Below are positions 52,632 through 61,966 of a DNA stretch of 64,000 nt, piece by piece. Numbering within the stretch: the stretch's first letter is position 1; every line of letters begins with the position of its first letter. The stretch comes from Lobosporangium transversale. Taxonomy: Eukaryota > Mortierellomycota > Mortierellomycetes > Mortierellales > Mortierellaceae. The DNA lies in the NCBI RefSeq assembly GCF_002105155.1, contig NW_019028980.1:124001-188000 (forward strand), read 5' to 3'. The position numbers and the translations under genes were made by a program. The notes beneath the pieces were generated by a model. That model saw only the letters and a list, made by a program, of their open reading frames with translations. It did no database searches and was not told the origin of the DNA.

Positions 52632-53936
52632 TTACGATTTAGAAAGAGCATTTGTACTTTCTTCATGTGCCTCGATGCCAGCAAGGCCCGTGCAATAAGA
52701 GTTCTTGAGGAACGAACGGCAGCACTTGTAACCCCATTTGCCATCCGCCCAGAAGGAGCCCCAAACAGTCGTATGGTTGTTGATGTAAACATCCTCTTGA
52801 TATTTGGACTTGACTTTGGCTGGTTCCAGACCCTTAAGCACCCGACCTGCTCTTGAATACTCTACATAATTCTCAGACTGTGCCAATAACAATTCGCGTG
52901 CAGGTGCATCCAGATGTTCCTCGCCACCATATTTGGCCAATATACTCTCCTTGTTCGTATCCTGTTGTTTTGCTTTTTTCTCTTTAAATTGCTTGTGCAG
53001 AAACTCGGTCTGGGTTGGATTAGCTTGTAAATGAACATCGGTTCCCTTTTCTGCGGCCTGCCATGCAAACAATTGAACGTTCGCCATATCTGATGTGTTT
53101 CCAGAGTATCGTTGGAAATTATCTCCTGCATAAACTAATGTACTAGGATCCTGATCTTTGAGTGGATTCTCACGCATGGAGCGGGTCTTAGGATCGTAAT
53201 GGGCAGAGTTGGGGTCAAGATTGTACAAATATTTGGCGCGATCCTCACGAATTCTTAGCGAAAAAAAATAAAAAATAAAAATAAAAAAAAATAAAATAAA
53301 AGAGATATAGTTAGTTAAGTACGATCTTTCTCATGCAACAAGGCGCTATAGAAACCAGAGAGTCTTCTCGTTTGCTTCATAACATATATATATATATGTG
53401 TGTGTGTGTTTCCTTCTCTATTGCTTCTTACCTCAGGTTACGAATAGTTGTCCTTGTTTTGGCATTGACCTTTTGTCCAGGCATATCTGATTTGTCTGCA
53501 TATTTCTCCTCGTCTTCATCGTCATCGTCACTCTCTCCAAATTCATTTGCATTGTTTTCCATTTTGCTGGCCATGGCTGCCGCCTTTGCATCCTGTTTAT
53601 CCAATTCACTCTCCTTGAGTTTCCTCCGCGCCTCCTCGATTTTCTCATACTCATCGTAAATCTTTTTATGTTCCGCTGTATCGTATCCATTCCATCGATC
53701 TCGCTTTGCATCAAAAGACATTTCGACATTTTGGATAATTTCATCCTCCTTGATATTCTTGCCTGTCCATCGAGCTCCTTTTTTCCGTGGTCGCTCTACA
53801 CAATCTTTTGTTTTGTGTGTTATGGCTCCACAGTTCTCACAAGCTCCTTTCCTGTATTTTGTCGCTGCAGGTCCCTGAGGAAATTCAATTAAAAAGGATA
53901 TTAAACAATTTTCTCAAAAGTTAAAGATTGGACCTT

Positions 53937-53970
<34 letters not shown>

Positions 53971-54523
53971 AATTTTCTTTATAAAAAAAAGAACATTTGA
54001 ATTTTCACAATACATACTGCTCTTTGTCCTCGTTGGTACCACTCGTCCGAATGTTCGTTTTCTCTTTTTGGTGCTCTCTGATGCTTCAATGAGGTATGGC
54101 CATCATTAATATACCCTAGAAAATATCGGTTCCGTAATCAAAAATGGCGATAGAGAGAGTTTAATTTCAAAATTCTGCGTTCAGGAACAAGTGATAAAAT
54201 AAAAAAAATTGACGACTGACACAACTACATAAATAGAATAATCGATACATACATGGTGCGTCCGAGATATACTGCGGGATATGTGGGTTAATCTCTCGTC
54301 CTTCCTCATCTCTAGCAGCTGGAGCAGTTCCTGCCTTTCGAGCTGCTTCCAAGTCTTTTTGCTTCCTGTATTCTTCACGGCTAAGTTTTCCGCCTAAAGA
54401 ATATTTGATACCGAGTTGATCAGCGAGAAAGAAAAGAGATAATTTAGTGAGTTGAAACTATGTGCTGTCTGCTTCCTTTATCCTGTTCTTTATAGTGAAA
54501 GGACATTGAAAACCCTTACTCAT
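52632..54523 (-). CDS. SLU7: Pre-mRNA splicing factor SLU7
   Basis: SLU7 joins the spliceosome before the second catalytic step and helps choose the 3' splice site. Minus-strand exons: 54523-54520, 54393-54253, 54115-54018, 53874-53432 and 53253-52632, giving 435 aa. The first exon is just ATGA; splicing gives [20 protein letters not shown]. '[17 protein letters not shown]' is the conserved N-terminal motif. The CCHC zinc knuckle is '[14 protein letters not shown]' (about residues 93-106, Cx2Cx4Hx4C), followed by '[12 protein letters not shown]'. The central acidic stretch '[10 protein letters not shown]' precedes 'MRENPLKD' and '[13 protein letters not shown]'. The C-terminus holds '[20 protein letters not shown]' and 'LKNSYCTG'. 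The gene is head-to-head with SF3B5. Confidence 0.96.
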
Positions 54524-54778
54524 GGTCAATATAAAAATAAAATTGTCAACAATGTATGCATGTGTATCCCTTGTCATGAAAGATGGGCACTTTTTAAAGG
54601 TGAAGTTGCTCAAGATATATCACGTGCTATGTGACGCAGCCTCGTCCTTAAGTACTAGAGGACGCTGATTGGCTGAATAAATAAGGAACAGTTCACATGA
54701 TATGAAACAGATTTTGAGTTACATCCTGGCTGTTTTTTGTTGGATGCTTGAGTTCAACATCCACTTCGTTAAGCAATC
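54524..54778. promoter_or_regulatory. Shared 255 bp divergent promoter of SLU7 and SF3B5
   Basis: Only 255 bp separate the two start codons. The spacer contains the E-box listed below, a nearby GTGACGCAG element and a 'GACGCTGATTGGCTGAATAAAT' region holding ATTGG, a CCAAT box on the opposite strand (near 54670). The layout suggests co-regulation of two spliceosome genes; this is an inference. Confidence 0.65.
54619..54630. promoter_or_regulatory. E-box ATCACGTGCTAT in the SLU7/SF3B5 spacer
   Basis: Identical over 12 bp to the element upstream of TOM40 (21799-21810). It contains the palindromic CACGTG core in an RTCACRTG context. It lies about 96 bp from the SLU7 ATG and 149 bp from the SF3B5 ATG. 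Confidence 0.45.
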
Positions 54779-55436
54779 ATGGTAAATAAGACAAGCATCA
54801 AGGAATCCAGACAGGACTTGAGTTGTAGATGGACTAATAGCGATGCATTCCCTTATTAAGTCTCAATTTGGTCATATGCTCACTCTTCTTTTTTTTTTTA
54901 TGATGGCGTATAACGATAGGATCGCTCGAATTTGAACAGCCAGCTGGAGCACTTGCAGTCCAAATACGTAGGAACTGGGCATCCTGATACCAGCAAATAG
55001 TAAGCAACGGAAGGGAAAAGAGGGGGAAAAACATGATTTAGTTCTTCTCATTAATGGTTGATTAAACTCTGTTATCCAAAGAGAATGGACAGACGTTAAC
55101 AGAAAGATCGATTGTTTTATTCTTCTTCAGCGAATGGGGCGTTAACCAGGCCCGAGATTCTTACGCATCTTATGTTGGACATTATCCTATGATCTCTTAT
55201 TTTGCTGTTGCTGAGAATGAAAGCATCGCTCGGATCAAATTCAACATTACAGAGGTAAAATTTACTATTACTATAAAAAAAAAAAGACATGTCTCTTTCT
55301 TTTTCATGAATAGTTGCTTAATATTTATATGGTTCCACACCTATTTGTTAACCTAAAAAAACGATATTTTTTGTCATGACGCCGCTTACAGAAAATGCTC
55401 CAACCTTGCGGTCCACCACCGGAGAGGAGGGATTAA
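54779..55436 (+). CDS. SF3B5: Splicing factor 3B subunit 5 (SF3b10/Ysf3)
   Basis: This is a small structural subunit of the U2 snRNP SF3b complex, bound to the SF3B1 HEAT repeats. Exons: 54779-54781, 54920-54999, 55131-55254 and 55392-55436, giving 83 aa (human 86). Exon 1 is the ATG alone, followed directly by a GTAAAT donor. The spliced protein reads MDRSNLNSQLEHLQSKYVG, then 'TGHPDTSKYEWGVNQARDSY', 'YFAVAENESIARIKFNITE' and 'KMLQPCGPPPER'. All the conserved family blocks are present. Because no exon exceeds 41 codons, open-reading-frame scans miss this gene entirely. Confidence 0.95.
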
Positions 55437-55709
55437 TTCCTTGACTTTATTTCGGTCATGTATTCTTGTATTTTTATTACTCAATAAATTCTCTTTTAAC
55501 CTACTAATATGGTCATCACCTTTACAAATATCTATAATCAGTTAATCAGAAACGTTGCCTATGAATAGATTAATATTTTAAAAGTATAACAAGAGTGAAT
55601 GAAGTAACTCCTGAACCACTTTTTTATTTTTATTTTGTTATTTTTATTACTTATTAATCTTCTGCTTAAACTGATATGGCTGATACGATATTTTCTACAA
55701 GTGGTTTGA

Positions 55710-56024
55710 TTAATTGCGTCCAAAGAGAGACGATCTATTCTTGTGGCTGGCCTTCTTAGCTTTTGCCTTTTTGGCTTTCCTCTTGGCTATCGATTCTGGT
55801 GTGGCGTTAGGAGAAGGGTCCAACTTGGCCTGAAGTTTGTCCATGGTCGATGGAGGAGTACGGCGAAATCGACTCATCAGCGGTGATGACTTTGATGATT
55901 TTGATTTCTTTGCCACCGAAGACGAAGTCTTACGAGGCCTTGAAGAGGATGAAGAGCTACCAGCAAAGATGCGACTGATAAAGCTTTGTTTTGGAGGAGA
56001 GGACTTTGACAAAGTGAGAGGCAT
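55710..56024 (-). CDS. Small, very basic Ser-rich protein of unknown function
   Basis: An intact single-exon frame of 104 aa. It is rich in Ser, Lys, Arg and Pro, starting MPLTLSKSSPPKQSFISRIF, with a Ser run at about 23-28 and a Lys/Ala-rich C-terminal helix ('KRKAKKAKAKKASHKNR'). The composition suggests a nuclear/nucleolar or RNA-binding disordered protein. It has no known domain. It is convergent with SF3B5, with 273 bp between them. Codon content is more biased than in random frames nearby, but I cannot exclude a non-coding frame. Confidence 0.55.
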   Translation of the reverse strand: MPLTLSKSSPPKQSFISRIFAGSSSSSSRPRKTSSSVAKKSKSSKSSPLMSRFRRTPPSTMDKLQAKLDPSPNATPESIAKRKAKKAKAKKASHKNRSSLFGRN

Positions 56025-56404
56025 GTTTGTTACTTAAATTCGATTGTCGTTACTGTTATGATAGTTGAGAGAAAGAATTTTTTTACAAGTGAAAAAAGTA
56101 GTGAAGAGATTGGGTTTTTATAGAGATTCTAAATATGCTCTCTGACTGTTGCGCATAGAACCATCAAGCATCCCACAGCGATATAGAGGAAATACGTTCT
56201 AAGATATTGATAGTATGACATGATTGTTGTGATGACATTGTTGCTGTTGTTGGTTATCGCTAGTTATTGTTGGTCTGGAACACATCAACAATGACGAGAT
56301 GGAGAATACAACATGGGTGTTTTAAAAGGAATTTAAGCATTTTAGCATTAAATACATGGGCATGAATGAAATCATTTCATGTTACACAGCGAGCAAAAAC
56401 CGTC

Positions 56405-57300
56405 CATGGAAGTTTGCGTACTAAATTATTGTTTACTAGCCGTAGATGGCCTGCTTCCGTGAACCATAAATCTAGCATTGCTATAAAGCTGTCGCTTCTC
56501 CACGAAATACGAGTTTTACGGCCGGTATAGTCCAGGAGGCCCTACTTGATGTATAGTCAAGTGATGTGTCGCCCGAGCTATGTTGTCTGCACCATTGTGA
56601 TCTCAATCACGCTCCTGGCGGCAACTGGGACATACGATGGCGCAACCAACTAAGTTTCTAACGTTTTTGCATCTGCAGCACACCATCGAAGTGCGTCATT
56701 CATCAGCACACATGGTATTCAGTCTAAGTGATTTTATCTATCAACGATATAAAAAAACTTAGTCGATAACGTTTTCTATTAATTAAGCGTGCCATCCAAT
56801 TTGTTGCTATTGCCTTTTTTTAAGCAGAGAAAAAAATCGTTAGTAGAGTGTCTCGTCACAGCCTGAAGCAAACTCACCATCACCCAAGACAAACAATGAG
56901 TGAATGGAGTCCTTTCATGACTTTCCTTTACATCCTGCTGCAATCATTGTTCTATCGATTCCTTTGTTCTCAATAGCTGTCAGTGCTTCCCATAATGCTG
57001 CACTGACCTCTTGTTGCTTTTTTACGTCCAAATACGACCTTTGAAAAGCAACTGCGGAGTTATAGCCACTTAAGCCTTTAGGTGGGTAGAGAATTTATTG
57101 GTAGTCAAAGCTTGGCTCTCCAGCCTCTTGAGCTAATTGGTGCGTACGGGGTCTATTTTGGCTAGCGTGGTATATATGGCCTTTACTCCTCTTTTGCGAA
57201 AGAGGCTTTAGTTCAAGGTAGACTGGTGGGGGAGTTGGAGTGGCGAGCTCAGCAGCAGCTTGATAGTATAAGCCTGCAGTAGCCGAGGGAACCAATGTCC
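56405..57300 (-). pseudogene. Decayed TnpB/Fanzor-like (OMEGA nuclease) relic
   Basis: Reading the minus strand downward from 57300, protein-like pieces are broken by stops. '..AVAFQRSYLDVKKQQEV' and 'AALWEALTAIENKGIDRTM' (about 57050-56945) come first. 'SLFVLGDGEFASG' (about 56900) resembles the 'GDGKF' segment before the zinc ribbon. 'RTSMVCCRCK' (about 56695-56666) and 'CPSCRQERD' follow, then, after a TGA, 'DHNGADNIARA' (about 56600-56570). The C-x2-C...C-x2-C ribbon followed by D-x-NGADNIA is the C-terminal signature of TnpB/IS605-OrfB and their eukaryotic relatives, the Fanzors, including the last RuvC aspartate. At least four stops show it is dead. No terminal repeats or flanking guide RNA could be defined. 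The 5' limit is uncertain. Confidence 0.55.
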
Positions 57301-58279
57301 CCTCTACCCGAGGAAGCTCCAGCTTGTTGTCCTCTTGAGTAGGACAAACACAGCTGAGCTAAGAAGAGCAACCTGTGTCCATGCAAACCACTCAGCCAAG
57401 CTCGACTCCAAGCTCAGCTCCTGTTGCTTCTTCTTTACGTCTTCTTTCTTCCTTTTCTTTGTTTTCCCATTCTCTCTCCTGCTCAAGGAGAGCAAGTAGG
57501 GCACACTCGCCAATCGAACTGTAGATCCTGTCATATAACTTTTCTTCATCCTCTGCATCTTCCGCTTGCTGGTCTGCTAAATCCTCCACAGGTCGTGATT
57601 GGATGGTATGTGGCACAGCCCGCCAGGACTTCCGTGCTCGGATGATGTGTCGTACACCCGATGTGGCGCCGCTCGGCGGAGGAACGCTTTTCGAGTAGTT
57701 CGAACCGCCATAAACAGAACTTGACAGGCAAGTGGCTTGTGAGAGGTACAGTAGACGTCGAACGTGTGGAGCGTGCGGCAAATATAATCTTTTTTTTTTT
57801 TTTTTTTTTTTTTTAAAGCTGAGCTGATAAAATATATGAAAGCGGTGAAAAACAAAGACCCTGAAGAAAACGGAAGCAGAGATTCAAAAACACAGGCGTA
57901 TTGAGGATTAGAACAGTAAAACAAAGAGGACAGGTTTACGTTTTAAATCTCCAGTTCATCGTAGACGCGGTCTTGGATAAACTTTCAAAAAGTTAAAAGT
58001 GAGAGTCATAAATTAAATTAGAAGACAACCAAATCACATTTTGGCATCCAGTAGGGCTATCTGTGTTTTCTCGGTAAAAAAACATCTGATATTTAATCAC
58101 TCTAAATCGAATAAAGACTCCTGCCACCAACAGATGAGTGAACCTTCAAGCTGTTATCAATGAATCCACCTATTAATTTTTTCATCTTTTTAATATAGAT
58201 ATTGACTTCTCTTATGCGTTACTTCCATGCAACACGAACACAGCCCGATCTGCCTCTCTTCGTTGCCAGATTCGTATCC
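57301..58279. other. Region upstream of the Fanzor-like relic
   Basis: Contains a minus-strand frame at 57392-57781. Its second half is charged ('DAEDEEKLYDRIYSSIGECALLALLEQEREWENKEKEERRRKEE'-like, Glu/Arg-rich) and could belong to the same decayed element or to another lost gene. A T-run lies at 57789-57814. The remaining 450 bp up to the Myb gene show nothing recognisable. Confidence 0.4.
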
Positions 58280-60178
58280 TCAGGCACCTTCCCGATGATA
58301 ATCGAGTGGAGAATTATTACTTAAGCCACTATTATCATCATCTCTGCTGTCGTTACTATAGTTATTACTAATATTACTACCGCTACTGAGGCTGCTGTTG
58401 TTCTGTGAAATCAAATACCACCTTCGCTTACACTGATCTCTCGATATTGTGGGGTTACTGCCCATCATGGATGAGATCTTGACCCAATTGATCTTTTGAT
58501 GGTTCGGGAAATGTTGGTGTACCAGCTCTTCCAGCCGTCTTGTTAATGGCTCCGTCCAAGCCATAGGATGGTTCCTATCCATCCAGATCCTTGGAGAATA
58601 CAGTGGTGTTGATGATGGAAATGGTGATGACGGTATGAGTGCTGAAGCCTCAGAGGCATAGCGCACATGCCTTGAAATAGTATGTTCCTGTGACATAGTT
58701 GGTAATGGTTGTGCTGCCAGTAGCGAATGCTCGTTGATGATTGTAGACTGGCGATTTCTATCAAAATTAAGATCCATGGCTTCAATATCCAACGTCATAG
58801 CTCGCTTTCTCTGCAATCCTTCATTTAGCTGCTGCTGTTGCTTTTCTATCTCGCTCATGCTCCTTAAGGCACCCCTCTCATCAAATGGAGTCTCAAATGG
58901 AGTCTCAAAGGGAGAAGCATCTGGGTATTGGGGTGTCCTCAAGGATGATGTTGAATGGTGTCTGCCATGACGTGAATTCCGCGTTAGCCCTGTTGTTGGT
59001 GGCACTTCCGTATTAGACTGCCGCTGCTCTGGTTGCTGCTGTTTCAGCTGACGTTGTTCTGCTTCGCGCGTCTCCAAGAGGCTCCACATAGTTGAGATCC
59101 CAGCTGAAGAGCGCTCTGGAAGGTACTTTTCTTGAATTTGTCCCCATGATGGCCCAAATTCTTGATAACCACGTTTAAGTAGATTGATCTCTTCCTCTGT
59201 CCCCATGCGCCGGCGCATGATCTCCCATTTATTCTTGCACTGCTTTCGTGTGAAGACATTTCCCATCTGGGCTGCTACCCAAACCCAGTTAATTCGGTAA
59301 GATCCCGGAAAATAAAACTCGACCAAGTTTTTGAGGTACTCTGATCGCTCTGGAGTCCAGATACGAGCCATACGTTGATGTAGCTGGTACCGCTGTTGAT
59401 TTTGTTGGTTCAACTGTGCGGGAGGTTGTGCAGTGCCGACAGGAATATGATTATGCGGGCCATACTGCTGCCGATGTGGTTGTTTGTCGTGATTCTGTCC
59501 CATGTCATCGTCCTCATCTTCTATATTATCCTCATCATTTTCAACACAAAGGAGTGGCTGACTTGTTGAAGTTGTTATTACTCCCGATACCGTCGCCTTA
59601 GAATGATTGGACATCGCATCCTTGGTGCAATCGGACAACATGGCCATATTGTCTTTGGAGGACCGCATGCTTGATTCACCTGAAGTGGCTGTGACTGAAG
59701 GTGTGCGAAGTCTACTCGCGTTAAGCTCATAAATGTAACTATAATTATCCTGCCTTTGTTGCAGCTCCCAATTTTGCCCCTCCTCTTTATCCTCTCTTGC
59801 TCTCTCAAGTTCCTCTGATTTTTCTTCATATTCTTCGTTAGAGTCCGGGATTTCCGCATAAAGTCGTATATATTCTTGTTCGATCTCCTCTGCAGTCCTA
59901 TCCAGGTTCATGAGAGTCTTGGCTTGATACCATTGACCATAAAGTTTGTATTTTTCTACCGCGATATAGAGCGACTCTTGCTCAGTACTGGTCCAGGCTC
60001 GTCGCATGTTGGGTCTCCATTTGAGAGCAGGAGGCTGCTCGAGCTCCAGTGCCATTCTTTTCTTTTGTCTTTTATTCTCGTGATCATTACGTTGATCTGG
60101 TTGACTAGTATCCTTAAACTGTGGCTCGTAGCTGAGGTTGCTAAAGTCGTTGTTATCGCTGTTATCAACATTACCCAT
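58280..60178 (-). CDS. Myb/SANT-repeat protein
   Basis: Single-exon gene of 632 aa with three SANT/Myb-like units. Unit 1 is at about residues 58-112 ('RRAWTSTEQESLYIAVEKYKLYGQWYQ'). Unit 2 is at about 270-375 ('RIWTPERSEYLKNLVEFYFPGSYRINWVWVAAQMG', 'RKQCKNKWEIMRRRM', then 'GPSWGQIQEKYLPERS'). Unit 3 is at about 540-600 ('AWTEPLTRRLEELVHQHFPNHQKINWVKISSMMG', 'RDQCKRRWYLIS'). Each has the Trp-spaced helix-turn-helix layout of DNA-binding Myb repeats. The linkers are acidic or Gln/Ser-rich, and the C-terminus is Asn/Asp/Ser-rich. Probably a nuclear DNA-binding regulator; targets are unknown. The ATG at 60178 is the only reasonable start. Confidence 0.8.
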   Translation of the reverse strand: MGNVDNSDNNDFSNLSYEPQFKDTSQPDQRNDHENKRQKKRMALELEQPPALKWRPNMRRAWTSTEQESLYIAVEKYKLYGQWYQAKTLMNLDRTAEEIEQEYIRLYAEIPDSNEEYEEKSEELERAREDKEEGQNWELQQRQDNYSYIYELNASRLRTPSVTATSGESSMRSSKDNMAMLSDCTKDAMSNHSKATVSGVITTSTSQPLLCVENDEDNIEDEDDDMGQNHDKQPHRQQYGPHNHIPVGTAQPPAQLNQQNQQRYQLHQRMARIWTPERSEYLKNLVEFYFPGSYRINWVWVAAQMGNVFTRKQCKNKWEIMRRRMGTEEEINLLKRGYQEFGPSWGQIQEKYLPERSSAGISTMWSLLETREAEQRQLKQQQPEQRQSNTEVPPTTGLTRNSRHGRHHSTSSLRTPQYPDASPFETPFETPFDERGALRSMSEIEKQQQQLNEGLQRKRAMTLDIEAMDLNFDRNRQSTIINEHSLLAAQPLPTMSQEHTISRHVRYASEASALIPSSPFPSSTPLYSPRIWMDRNHPMAWTEPLTRRLEELVHQHFPNHQKINWVKISSMMGSNPTISRDQCKRRWYLISQNNSSLSSGSNISNNYSNDSRDDDNSGLSNNSPLDYHREGA

Positions 60179-60458
60179 GAGTTGGTGTGTTTCTAATGAT
60201 AATGATAATGGCTGGAAGGAAGAAGAGGTCTGATTCTTTTCATAATAATCTGTGTGTAAACATGCAAGTGTATATGAATGAAAGAGTCAAAGTGAATAAA
60301 TGCTTGAGCATTCACTGCCAACAAAATAAACATCGAGGGAGGAGAAGGGAGAGGAAACGATAATTTTACCGTAAAGCGATCCGAGGAGGTGTCCAAAAGC
60401 GGTGGATATGCTAAGCAGCGAAATACAAGAGGATACTCAAAGAAATATACGAGTTGTG

Positions 60459-60489
<31 letters not shown>

Positions 60490-61966
60490 GGAACAAAGCA
60501 AAGCAAAAAAGATGGATAAAGGAGAATAAAGGGAAGAGTAGCCACGCCGACCGACTACGCCTTTTGCGCCCGTGTCCCTTTTCAACACCGTTCAACACAG
60601 CATATTACGACATATAAATGTGCGCTTTCTTTAGATTGATGCCCCTGAACTATAAAGGCATGGGTACTCTTTCGACCCGCCAAAAACCATAAAAGTGCCA
60701 ATAGCCCAAAATCAAAGGTAGCTACTCGATGCTTGTTGATCTTCCAAATCTACCAGTATTTGGTGGAATTAGTCCGCATTCCTGAATAGCTGCCATTTAG
60801 GAAGATTACTGAGAGACAGGATTCGTGTTGTTCAAAATAATAAAACTTGACTAAGAGCCATCTAACCCTTGAATCTCGAGCCAAATAATGCCTCTGAACG
60901 CTTCAATAGGGTTATGGCGTGCTTTTGGGCCGCAGAAAAGACAGTATTGTCTCTTTTGTGTAATAGGAGATATGAGGTTTATTCCTTGGGGCCGAGCATT
61001 TTGAAGTTACGCCCGCTAGAGAAAATACAAATGGTTCTCGCTTTCCTCGTACTTTCAGCGCTTCAACAGTTCAAGATCTGTGACGTAGTTATCAAAAGAT
61101 GCATGTTTGCCAAAGCATGGATACATCCCTTATAAAAGTCCATGTGTATGCTAAAAAATTGACATGTAGCAGCGTTCAAATGTTTATATACCCTCATATG
61201 AAGCCCGAACAGTCGTCAAACAAAATAGACTTAAAATTGATTTTGTTGATTCCTATAGTTTTTTATTGTACTTTTCGAGGGCGCCATCTATCAAAGTTAT
61301 AAACTAGTAGTAAGATAAGCAAAGGTGTGGCTCGTTAACTTGCTAACTGGAGATGCTAAGTATACGGTCGCCTGACCTTCCTCTTGTTCCTTCTTTTTGC
61401 TTGTATAACACTCCTGGCTGCAGGGGAGTTGGAAGAGGGGAAGAGGAATGAGAGATGGGAGTGTGATGACTATTTAGTAAAGCAAGAGGAGAGCATTGTA
61501 TTCCAGCCACAATTCCTTCATGGTCCATCATTGGACAGCAACAGCGATTTACACATAGCTTTCATCTCTCCAACTGAGTTTTAAGGCATTCGTTTTTGAT
61601 TGATGTGCTTCATAGCTTGGTTTCTTTGAGCATACTGACGACAACAGCATAAAAAAAGTAATCGGCTAAGAGAATCGAATGAATATATACATGAGGGAGA
61701 AGACGAGGAAGAGGAATAAAAAAAAGGAAGCAGACATAGTGAGAAATGTTTCAAAAGGGATTGTTCGGTGCATGGGTGTGTAGAGAATTGAGTTGTTTTA
61801 AGAGGAAAAAAGAAAGCTCTGACCATACTCATAATAGTTATAATTATAATGCCAATGCACGGGCCACTTTTCTTTCCCTTGAATTTATTCAAGGTTTAAT
61901 AGCCTTGGGAGCATGGAAAACCCATCCTATGATTGCACATGTTTTAGATCATCGCTATGTGATAAT
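60179..61966. other. Intergenic region upstream of the Myb gene
   Basis: About 1.8 kb. It has an A-run at 60459-60486. Frames at 60869-61135 and 61384-61584 lack recognisable features. I see no supportable gene. Confidence 0.5.
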
